Part shown: positions 9,103-15,925 of the stretch, piece after piece
Layout: each line of letters opens with the position of its first letter
How positions within the stretch are numbered: the first letter of the stretch is position 1
Notes under the pieces: model-generated
Told to the model about the DNA's origin: nothing
Database searches by the model: none
Seen by the model: the letters and a program-made list of their open reading frames with translations, nothing else
From: Bacteroidota bacterium
GTDB taxonomy: Bacteria; Bacteroidota; Bacteroidia; 2-12-FULL-35-15
Assembly: GCA_023251835.1 (NCBI GenBank)
Contig: JAHEXZ010000045.1
Location: 1-43,865 of the forward strand
Reading direction: 5' to 3'
Length of the DNA stretch: 43,865 bases
Made by a program: the position numbers and the translations under genes

Positions 9103-9672
9103 TTAATTCCCTACCCAATTTTTAATCATTTCTAACCCACATTCTGTAAGTATACTCTCCGGATGAAACTGCACACCGCGTATGTTATATTTTTTATGAC
9201 GAAGACCCATGATATTGCCAAAAGAGTCTATGCAGGTAATTTCTAACTCCTGAGGTAAATTATCTTTACTCACCACCCAGGAATGATAACGCCCTACATT
9301 AAATTTTTTAGGAATATTTTTAAATAAAATATCATCAGTTATAACTTCCACAGGAGTAGCAACCCCATGAAACACCTCTTTCAGATTGGTTAATGTACCA
9401 CCAAACGCTTCTGCAATAGCCTGTTGTCCAAGGCAAATGCCCAATATATCTTTAGTTGGAGCGTATGTTTTTATCACATCTAATAATATACCTGCTTCAC
9501 AAGGGATACCGGGCCCGGGAGAGAGTAGTATTTTATCAAAACTATCAATGGCTTTTAAATTGATTTTATCGTTACGATGTATTTCAATTGTAGCATCTTC
9601 AGCTACCTTTTCAAGGTAGTGAACAAGATTATATGTGAAACTGTCGTAATTGTCGAAAACTAATATTTTCAT
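9103..9672 (-). CDS. Anthranilate / aminodeoxychorismate synthase glutamine amidotransferase
   Basis: This 189-residue class I glutamine amidotransferase releases ammonia from glutamine for a chorismate-using partner, in tryptophan (TrpG) or folate (PabA) synthesis. The nucleophile Cys80 sits in GICLGQQ, the catalytic His170 and Glu172 in FHPES, and the oxyanion segment is SPGPGIP (51-57). The N-terminal FDNYDSFTYNLVHYL is the family hallmark. TrpG and PabA cannot be separated by sequence alone, and no trpE/pabB lies nearby. It is 19 bases downstream of a glycosyltransferase gene on the same strand, so it is probably co-transcribed with the envelope block for reasons not visible here. Confidence 0.93.
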   Translation of the reverse strand: MKILVFDNYDSFTYNLVHYLEKVAEDATIEIHRNDKINLKAIDSFDKILLSPGPGIPCEAGILLDVIKTYAPTKDILGICLGQQAIAEAFGGTLTNLKEVFHGVATPVEVITDDILFKNIPKKFNVGRYHSWVVSKDNLPQELEITCIDSFGNIMGLRHKKYNIRGVQFHPESILTECGLEMIKNWVGN

Positions 9673-9691
9673 TTCAGGGGTAGAGAGGACA

Positions 9692-10861
9692 TCATTGTTT
9701 TTTATTGAATAATGAGTCTAATAGTGCTGTAGTGGTTTGCCAGTTAAAGTTAGTAGTTACATATTTATAACCATTTAGGGCTATTCTTTTTGCTTTTTCT
9801 TCATCCTGTAATAATTCAAAGATATACGCTGCATATTGTTCAGGAGTATCAGCAACCAAAATTTGTTCACCGGGTTTGGCACCTAAAGCATTATTAGCTA
9901 ATGTTGAAGTGATACATGGCAATTGCATTGCCATAGCTTCTAATAATTTGTTTTGTAAACCGATACTAATCTGCATGGGGGCAATTAATAATTTACATTT
10001 TGCAAAATTTTCGCGTATGTCGTCCACCCATCCGCTCACTTCTACTTTATTTGATTTTAGTGCTACCACCCTTTTGTGTGGAGAAGCTCCTGAAATCAAC
10101 AAACGTACATTTGGCAGCTTTTTCCATACTAATGGCATCACTTTACTTACAAGGTATTCAACACTTTCAATATTGGGTGGGTAATTCATATTGCCATTGA
10201 ACAGCAGTTCAAATTTTTTTTGATGTGTAATGTTTTTAAAATACTCTGTATCAACACCATTCGGAACTACCCTTATTTGTTGGCTTTTAGGGTGGTTTAT
10301 CAGATTTTTATCCTGCTCTGATATAATTGTTTTATTATTAAAATAGTCGAACACCTTACGTTCATATTTTAACAGCCGTCTGTGTTCAAGGAATAATAAT
10401 GGTTTCATATAAAAAGGATCGGTGTATTTTCTGCGTTCCATACCTTTGGAAAATACATCCATATAATCCAATGTTTTTGGGATATCTGAATACGATTTAA
10501 CGTATTCTGCTGTTCTGATAAGCTGGCAGTAGATATGATCGGGTTTATGTTTTTTTATTAGTTCGTCTACTTTTTTTTGTGCCTTACTAAAATAAAAATA
10601 ACCTGCCTGAAATGGCAAACCACTAAAAAAAGTCTTTAAAAGGTTAAAAAAAATAGTGAACCAGGAAAATTTAATTATAGAGATAGCTATACAGTATTTT
10701 TTTAATTCAGAAAGTGCAGTTTCATCTAATGTTGTATCATTTAAAGCAAATAATATGATTTGATGTTTTTTTGAAAGCTGCTTTATTTGATTGAATGCAC
10801 GTAGCTTATCACCTTTATCAAGTGGGTAGGGAACACGGGATAATAATACAAGCAACTTCAT
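9692..10861 (-). CDS. Glycosyltransferase, GT4 family (GT-B fold)
   Basis: This 389-residue cytoplasmic or membrane-associated glycosyltransferase transfers a sugar from a nucleotide donor to a glycan or lipid acceptor. The N-terminal half begins LLVLLSRVPYPLDKGDKLRAF, like the GT4 enzymes of exopolysaccharide clusters. The C-terminal donor domain contains RVVPNGVDTEYF, NYPPNIESVEYL, VRLLISGASP and the EX7E-type region LLEAMAMQLPCITS. Its ATG overlaps the stop of the preceding glycosyltransferase gene by ATGA (10858-10861), so the two are translationally coupled. Donor and acceptor cannot be inferred. The two neighbouring transferases are related in plan but not close duplicates. Confidence 0.88.
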   Translation of the reverse strand: MKLLVLLSRVPYPLDKGDKLRAFNQIKQLSKKHQIILFALNDTTLDETALSELKKYCIAISIIKFSWFTIFFNLLKTFFSGLPFQAGYFYFSKAQKKVDELIKKHKPDHIYCQLIRTAEYVKSYSDIPKTLDYMDVFSKGMERRKYTDPFYMKPLLFLEHRRLLKYERKVFDYFNNKTIISEQDKNLINHPKSQQIRVVPNGVDTEYFKNITHQKKFELLFNGNMNYPPNIESVEYLVSKVMPLVWKKLPNVRLLISGASPHKRVVALKSNKVEVSGWVDDIRENFAKCKLLIAPMQISIGLQNKLLEAMAMQLPCITSTLANNALGAKPGEQILVADTPEQYAAYIFELLQDEEKAKRIALNGYKYVTTNFNWQTTTALLDSLFNKKQ

Positions 10862-12081
10862 GGGTTACAGATAAACGAATAAAACTTAGTCAACCGCCTG
10901 CAAATGTCAGTATTATTATACTGTTCTGATGCTAATATTTTTGCATTTTTTCCTATTCTTTTGTAGAACTCCCGGTCAGAAACACACTTATTAACAGCTT
11001 CCGCGAATTCATCAGCACCGAATTCATCAGCACCGGATGCAATAATACAGTTTTTATTGTTTTCACAATCAATTCCCTGTATTCCGATTTTAGTAGTGAT
11101 AATTGTTTTTCCTAATGAGAGTCCTTCTATAATCTTTACCCGCATTCCTCCACCAGAAAGCAAAGGAACAATCATTATACCTTTTGATTGCATGAATTTT
11201 TGTGCATTCTCAACTTCTCCAACTATTATAACATTAGGTTTATTGAGTTGTTCCCATTCGCTGATTGGCATATTACGGCCAGCCATGTATAATTTTAGAT
11301 CAGGATGTTTCGCATGCACTTTATCCCATACCTGGCTTAAAAACCATTTTAGACCTTCTATATTGGGTTGCCAGTCCATTGCCCCAATGTGAAAAACAGA
11401 GGGATAATCTTCCTGTTGTTGAATATCTCCACTAATATTGGGTGTATCAATACCAAATGTAAAAGTTTGAATTGCTTTGGAAAAACCTGCTTTTCTGAAA
11501 CAGGTTTCATCATTTGCAGTAATAGCAGCTATAGCATCAATACTATTGATGCTATTTAATTCATATTTTTTTAAACGTATTGCAAGCAGTTTTAAGTATG
11601 CTTTTTTTAAAGGGTTAGCAGATTGTTGTGCAGCAAGCTCCCATAACTGGTATTCTATATTGTGTGCCCGTAATACTATTTTTGCTTTTGAATAATTACG
11701 GATAACATCAACATACATGTTTACATAGAGACTTTCTAACTGAATAATGTCAAACCTTTCAGACTTGAGTACTTCAATTAATTTTCTTTCAAATGTTTTA
11801 GAATAAAAGCGAATAATATTATATGATTTAGAGGAGAATAAATTAAAAAATGCTGCTACAGGTTTTACAGTAGTGTCTATAAAAACAGCTTCAATGTTGG
11901 TAGAGGAACGGTAGTCGGCAGGCAATTTCTCAATTTCGGTAAAATGTTTTTTTGTATTAATAGCCAATATTTTTACTTTATGACCTTCATTCAACAAGCC
12001 CTGTGTAAGGTTATTCATAGCCATACAGCCGCCATCTTTGGGTGGAAATGGCACTTTATTACAGATTTGCAATATATTCAT
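10858..12081 (-). CDS. Glycosyltransferase, GT4 family (GT-B fold)
   Basis: This 407-residue protein has an N-terminal acceptor domain starting NILQICNKVPFPPKDGGCMA and a C-terminal nucleotide-sugar domain with FTFGIDTPN, HIGAMDWQPNIEGLKWF, LYMAGRNMP and the binding segment LLSGGGMRVKIIEGLSLGKT. These are typical of GT4 enzymes acting in surface polysaccharide assembly. It is 16 bases downstream of the LptF/LptG-like permease and overlaps the next glycosyltransferase by 4 bases. Near the C-terminus the peptide GADEF is repeated in tandem because of an exact 15-bp DNA duplication (11005-11034). Specificity is unknown. Confidence 0.88.
   Translation of the reverse strand: MNILQICNKVPFPPKDGGCMAMNNLTQGLLNEGHKVKILAINTKKHFTEIEKLPADYRSSTNIEAVFIDTTVKPVAAFFNLFSSKSYNIIRFYSKTFERKLIEVLKSERFDIIQLESLYVNMYVDVIRNYSKAKIVLRAHNIEYQLWELAAQQSANPLKKAYLKLLAIRLKKYELNSINSIDAIAAITANDETCFRKAGFSKAIQTFTFGIDTPNISGDIQQQEDYPSVFHIGAMDWQPNIEGLKWFLSQVWDKVHAKHPDLKLYMAGRNMPISEWEQLNKPNVIIVGEVENAQKFMQSKGIMIVPLLSGGGMRVKIIEGLSLGKTIITTKIGIQGIDCENNKNCIIASGADEFGADEFAEAVNKCVSDREFYKRIGKNAKILASEQYNNTDICRRLTKFYSFICNP
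11005..11034 (-). repeat. Exact 15-bp tandem duplication within a glycosyltransferase gene
   Basis: GAATTCATCAGCACC occurs twice head to tail (11005-11019 and 11020-11034). It is in frame and adds five residues (GADEFGADEF). It looks like a recent slippage event that may vary between strains. Confidence 0.9.
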
Positions 12082-12097
12082 TAGAAAAACGGTTGGG

Positions 12098-13528
12098 CTA
12101 TTGCTTTTCTTTTCTACGGATAAACAAATTTCTTAATGGCTCAATATAAGCACTGGCATCAAACAGGCTGCTGTCGGAAGTTGCTTTGTAGGTTAAGAAT
12201 ACTCCAATAGGAAATAACAGAACTGTTGCCAGCCACATGCCCTGATATACTGGAATTTCACCCTCTTTAGCCAATTTCTCGCCAGTAATGGAGAGAATGT
12301 GAAAAATAATAAAGAAAACAACTGATATTACAACCGGCATTCCTAACCCACCTTTACGAATTATTGAACCAAGTGGGGCTCCTATAAAAAACAATACAAT
12401 GCAGGCAATTGACAGGGTAAATTTACGATGCCATTCTATTTCATATTTTAATATAGAAAAGTCCTCTGATTCATTTTCATTTACTATTGATTCAGAATAG
12501 GCTTTTGCACTACGGGCTGTGTTAGCAGCATTATCAATTATAGATAATTGCTGGGTTTTTGAGAGCTTTGAAAAATCGGTTGTATCAGTATAACTTTTAG
12601 AAACGGAATCATAATTTTTCAGAAAAGCTGTTGAATGTGCATAATAACTCATTTTTAACTGTTTGTTAAAGTTTTCCATGCGTTTTTCCCTTTTTAGGTG
12701 GAGTGAATCAACAGCTCCAATTAACTGTGAAAGGTTAAGCATCTGATGGTTATTTTTAAATAAATCTTCATTGGTCCGCGACATTTTAAATTCCGATAAA
12801 TCAAAATGAATAATGCGTTCTTCAAATTTATCTCTTACCAATGGCCGTGTTTGTATATCCTTGGGATTATCAGCTACTTCTTTATAGCTCACTCCATCTT
12901 TGAGTGTAAGCACTAAAAACATTTTATCCGGTGTTTCTTCCATAGTGCCACTCTTAGCTGCTAACACAATATTATTGCCCTGCATAGCCCTGTGATCATA
13001 TATCAATATATCCCGTAGCGTTTTACTATCCTTATCTTTTTTTCCAATACGAATACTAAATCCATCAAGACTATTGTTAAAAATTCCGTCTTTAAATAAT
13101 AATGCTGGTTTCGATTGGCGTACATCATATAATAATGCGCCTGCTTTTAAATTAGTGTAGGGTAAAATGTTGTTAGAAAAATAAAAGGCAGCAGTTGATA
13201 TACAAAGCGTTGTAAAAATTAAAGGAGTCATTGCCTTTTGTAATGATATACCGGAACTTTTCATTGCCGTTAGCTCAAAATGCTCTCCCAAATTACCAAA
13301 GGTCATTAAAGATGAAAGAAGAATAGCTAAAGGCAATGCCATTGGGATGGTTGTGAGTGAGAAATAAAAAAATAATTCTGATAAAATACCTGCACCTAAA
13401 CCTTTTCCTACAAAATCATCAATATATTTAAAAATAAACATCATAAAAAAAACAAACATTGCAATGAAGAAAGTCATTACAAAAGGCCCTATATATGATT
13501 TTAAAATAAACTTATACAGTGTTTTCAT
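12098..13528 (-). CDS. LptF/LptG family LPS export permease
   Basis: This 476-residue inner-membrane protein belongs to the YjgP/YjgQ (LptF/LptG) family, which forms the transmembrane part of the LPS extractor with the LptB ATPase. Hydrophobic helices lie at ~15-35 (PFVMTFFIAMFVFFMMFIF), ~50-75 and ~100-125, followed by a long periplasmic region (~135-365) and three C-terminal helices (SIACIVLFFIGAPLGSIIRKGG onward). The sequence LGSIIRKGGLGMPVVIS is a family block. LptF and LptG cannot be told apart here, so no symbol is given. An LptE-family gene is at 38387-38941. It heads the minus-strand block with the two glycosyltransferases, and its -7 box is very close to the start codon. Confidence 0.9.
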   Translation of the reverse strand: MKTLYKFILKSYIGPFVMTFFIAMFVFFMMFIFKYIDDFVGKGLGAGILSELFFYFSLTTIPMALPLAILLSSLMTFGNLGEHFELTAMKSSGISLQKAMTPLIFTTLCISTAAFYFSNNILPYTNLKAGALLYDVRQSKPALLFKDGIFNNSLDGFSIRIGKKDKDSKTLRDILIYDHRAMQGNNIVLAAKSGTMEETPDKMFLVLTLKDGVSYKEVADNPKDIQTRPLVRDKFEERIIHFDLSEFKMSRTNEDLFKNNHQMLNLSQLIGAVDSLHLKREKRMENFNKQLKMSYYAHSTAFLKNYDSVSKSYTDTTDFSKLSKTQQLSIIDNAANTARSAKAYSESIVNENESEDFSILKYEIEWHRKFTLSIACIVLFFIGAPLGSIIRKGGLGMPVVISVVFFIIFHILSITGEKLAKEGEIPVYQGMWLATVLLFPIGVFLTYKATSDSSLFDASAYIEPLRNLFIRRKEKQ

Positions 13529-13535
13529 GAGTGTA

Positions 13536-13543
13536 CAAATATA
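13536..13543 (-). promoter_or_regulatory. -7 promoter box for the LptF/G-like gene
   Basis: Read on the minus strand this is TATATTTG, an exact match to TAnnTTTG, with no clear TTTG at -33. It ends only 7 bases before the ATG at 13528, so a transcript from it would have almost no 5' leader. Confidence 0.4.
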
Positions 13544-13664
13544 ACAATAACTGTGCGTAAAATTGCTTTTAAGAGTTCGCGCTATAAAACCTTCAGTTAT
13601 TATAAAATATGAATTTTGTAATAAAGTAACTATTAATAAATATACTTATATTAGCAAAACAATT

Positions 13665-14057
13665 ATGATTCTTAATATGATACATTTAAAGGAGAAATTA
13701 CTTCAGGTGTTGGAAAAGAAAAATTATACCTATGCTGATCTGGCATCTTATCTTTCTGTTTCCGAATCTGAGTTAGATGAGGCTATAGAAAATAATACCA
13801 TTGAAATACGCACTCTGGAGCTTATTTCCAAAGAATTGCGTATCCCTTTGTATAGTTTTTTCCGGGAAAATATTGAGGGATTTGATTTTGAAAAAGAGCC
13901 TTACTATAATGTAAGTATATGGGATAAGGATGAAGAACCTAAATCAATTCAGGATATTAAAGCATTACGCCAGGAAATTGAAGCTTTACGTGCCGATGTG
14001 CGAAAAAAAGATTTAGTAATTAATGAATTAGAATCTAAAATTGCTAAACGTAAATAG
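13665..14057 (+). CDS. Small HTH-like protein with C-terminal coiled coil
   Basis: This protein of about 130 residues has an XRE-like helical segment (KEKLLQVLEKKNYTYADLASYLSVSESELDEAIE, residues ~6-39) and a C-terminal heptad-rich coiled coil (EIEALRADVRKKDLVINELESKI). The first part reads like a lambda-repressor-type DNA-binding fold, with ASYLSVSESELDEAI as the turn region. I chose the ATG at 13665, or alternatively 13677, because the longer frame back to 13563 runs through the divergent promoter region and adds nonconserved sequence. The next gene, an FAH-family hydrolase, begins 8 bases after its stop, so they are probably co-transcribed. A regulatory or structural role is possible; no target is known. 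Confidence 0.75.
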   Translation: MILNMIHLKEKLLQVLEKKNYTYADLASYLSVSESELDEAIENNTIEIRTLELISKELRIPLYSFFRENIEGFDFEKEPYYNVSIWDKDEEPKSIQDIKALRQEIEALRADVRKKDLVINELESKIAKRK

Positions 14058-14065
14058 TTCTTTAT

Positions 14066-14677
14066 ATGAAAATAATTTGTATCGGACGTAATTATGCTGA
14101 ACATGCAAAAGAATTAAATTCCGAAATACCTCAAGAACCTGTATTTTTTTTAAAACCTGATACCGCCTTATTAAAAGATAATAAACCCTTCTATTACCCT
14201 GATTTTTCAAAGGAAATACATCATGAAGTAGAGTTAGTAATTAAAATAAATAAGCCGGGAAAAAATATACAACCACAGTTTGCAAATAGATATTACGATG
14301 AAATTGGCATAGGAATTGATTTTACTGCTCGTGATATACAAGCTGAATGTAAAAAGAAAGGATTGCCCTGGGAAAAGGCAAAAGCATTTGATGGTTCAGC
14401 ATCTATCGGAAAGTTCCTTGATAAAAAACAGTTTGCTGAGGAAAAAAATATCAATTTTGAATTGATGATAAACGGAAATATTGTTCAGAAAGGCAATACA
14501 AAAAATTTGTTGTTTTCATTTGATGCAATTCTGGCTCATGTTTCCAGATTTATTACTTTAAAGACCGGTGATTTAATATATACCGGAACACCCGAAGGTG
14601 TTGGTCCGGTGAAGATAGGCGATAGGTTAGAAGCATACATTGAAAATCAGAAATTACTTGATTTTGAAATATACTGA
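14066..14677 (+). CDS. Fumarylacetoacetate hydrolase (FAH) family protein
   Basis: This 203-residue protein has the compact FAH fold used for hydrolysis or decarboxylation of oxo-acids, such as acylpyruvases and oxaloacetate decarboxylases. Metal-binding acidic residues are visible in HHEVELVIKI and GIGIDFTARDIQ, and GDLIYTGTPEGVGPV is the family C-terminal signature. ICIGRNYAEHAKEL at the N-terminus is also characteristic. Length fits the short, single-domain FAHD1-like subgroup. The true substrate cannot be deduced. Its stop codon lies inside the left end of a dispersed repeat (14671-14743). Confidence 0.92.
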   Translation: MKIICIGRNYAEHAKELNSEIPQEPVFFLKPDTALLKDNKPFYYPDFSKEIHHEVELVIKINKPGKNIQPQFANRYYDEIGIGIDFTARDIQAECKKKGLPWEKAKAFDGSASIGKFLDKKQFAEEKNINFELMINGNIVQKGNTKNLLFSFDAILAHVSRFITLKTGDLIYTGTPEGVGPVKIGDRLEAYIENQKLLDFEIY

Positions 14678-14743
14678 ACGAATAGGTTTGTGCAATGGTT
14701 AGTGAGCTTGTCAAACTATGAAAATTCATCCAGTCGAAGTATA
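14671..14743. repeat. Dispersed repeat, copy B
   Basis: Starts ATACTGAACGAATAGGTTTG and ends CATCCAGTCGAAGTATA. The interior AATGGTTAGTGAGCTTGTC is almost the same as in the copy at 15641-15715, in the same orientation. The left end overlaps the stop codon of the FAH-family gene. The complementary ends allow an imperfect hairpin. Confidence 0.8.
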
Positions 14744-14798
14744 AAATAATGCAGACAAGATAAAAAACTACTAATTTTAATAACTAATAACTTGAATT

Positions 14799-15548
14799 AT
14801 GACTAAAAAAATGATTTCAGCGTTTGCAGTAATTGTCATGACAATTACTGCATCTACAGGGCAAAATTTACAAAATATAGCCAACCAAATATTGTCCGGA
14901 ACTTCCAACTCTTCTACTTCAGGAGCAGGTTCTAAACCGTTAAGTAACGATGAGGTTGTACGTGGTTTAAAGGACGCATTAACCGTAGGGACTAACAACT
15001 CTACTAATATTGCTTCTAAAGTAGATGGTTTTTATAAAAATCCTAAACTGTTTATTCCTTTCCCTCCGGAAGCAAGAGATGTTAAAGAAAAAATGGATGC
15101 ACTGGGAATGAAACCACAAACTGATAAGTTTGTAATGACACTCAACCGCGCTGCTGAAGAGGCAGCAAAAAATGCTGCACCAATTTTTGTGAGTGCTGTC
15201 AAAGGAATGAGCATTAGCGATGGCTTTTCAATTTTAAAGGGTGGAGATAATGCGGCCACCCAATTTCTAAAGAATAAAACAACTTCAGAGTTAAAACAAA
15301 AATTTACGCCTGTAGTAAAAGCAGCTCTTGCTAAAGTAGAAATTACTAAGTACTGGACCCCGATTATTAAAAAATATAATAAATTACCATTAGTTAAAAA
15401 GCAAAATCCTGATTTAACAGCTTACGTTACTGATAAAGCCATTACAGGGTTGTTTATGCTGATAGCTGAGGAAGAGCTGAAGATACGTAAAGACCCCGCA
15501 GCACGTGTTAGTGAAATTTTACAGCGTGTATTTGGCAGTCTTTTTTAA
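14799..15548 (+). CDS. DUF4197 family exported protein
   Basis: This 249-residue protein has a signal peptide (MTKKMISAFAVIVMTITASTGQ) and a mature helical domain matching DUF4197: LSNDEVVRGLKDALTVGTNNS, then PKLFIPFPPEARDVKEKM, and a C-terminal ITGLFMLIAEEELKIRKDP. The family is widespread in Proteobacteria and Bacteroidota and its function is not known to me; a periplasmic location is inferred. It stands alone between two dispersed repeats, with its own hairpin terminator downstream. A perfect 28-bp palindrome lies within the signal-peptide codons. Confidence 0.88.
   Translation: MTKKMISAFAVIVMTITASTGQNLQNIANQILSGTSNSSTSGAGSKPLSNDEVVRGLKDALTVGTNNSTNIASKVDGFYKNPKLFIPFPPEARDVKEKMDALGMKPQTDKFVMTLNRAAEEAAKNAAPIFVSAVKGMSISDGFSILKGGDNAATQFLKNKTTSELKQKFTPVVKAALAKVEITKYWTPIIKKYNKLPLVKKQNPDLTAYVTDKAITGLFMLIAEEELKIRKDPAARVSEILQRVFGSLF
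14825..14852. repeat. Perfect 28-bp palindrome in DUF4197 signal-peptide codons
   Basis: TGCAGTAATTGTCA is followed immediately by its exact reverse complement TGACAATTACTGCA, with no spacer. It begins 26 bases after the A of the start codon. It could be a protein-binding operator or could form a hairpin in the early mRNA that affects translation. Confidence 0.9.
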
Positions 15549-15556
15549 ATGCATTG

Positions 15557-15613
15557 CAGTTACTGGTATTTAATTTACATTATAAATACCAGTAACTGTT
15601 TTGCTGTTTTTTT
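15557..15613 (+). terminator. Hairpin terminator after the DUF4197 gene
   Basis: A perfect 16-bp stem, CAGTTACTGGTATTTA (15557-15572) with TAAATACCAGTAACTG (15583-15598), encloses a 10-base loop and is followed by a T-rich run ending in seven T (to about 15613). Confidence 0.85.
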
Positions 15614-15640
15614 AACTATTATTCTACCCCTGTCTTTATT

Positions 15641-15715
15641 TATACTGAGCGAATAAGTTCTTAATGGTTAGTGAGGCTTGTCGAACTGTTGCAAATCCAT
15701 TCAGTCGAAGTATAC
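15641..15715. repeat. Dispersed repeat, copy C
   Basis: Starts TATACTGAGCGAATAAG and ends CATTCAGTCGAAGTATAC; the interior AATGGTTAGTGAGGCTTGTCGAACTGTT closely matches copy B. With copy B it brackets the DUF4197 gene in direct orientation. Confidence 0.8.
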
Positions 15716-15925
15716 ATTTTATTACCGTGATTTTCTCTGAAAGCCATATCAAAATCCAATGGAGTGTATACTCCACGTTATATTGATTGCTTCGTGGTTA
15801 TTGCTATCTAACCATGTTTAAAAATTGGATATCAACTATCTGTTAATAATATTTTTTCCCTAAAACCATTATGAATACTATTTTTGAAGAGATAAATGTT
15901 TCTTTTCTGAATCATAAAAGTAGTT

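Noticed and set aside
13563-13664. Longer N-terminus for the HTH/coiled-coil protein
   Set aside because: Would place the start in the divergent promoter region; the added residues look unlike coding sequence and the ATG at 13665 fits the fold.
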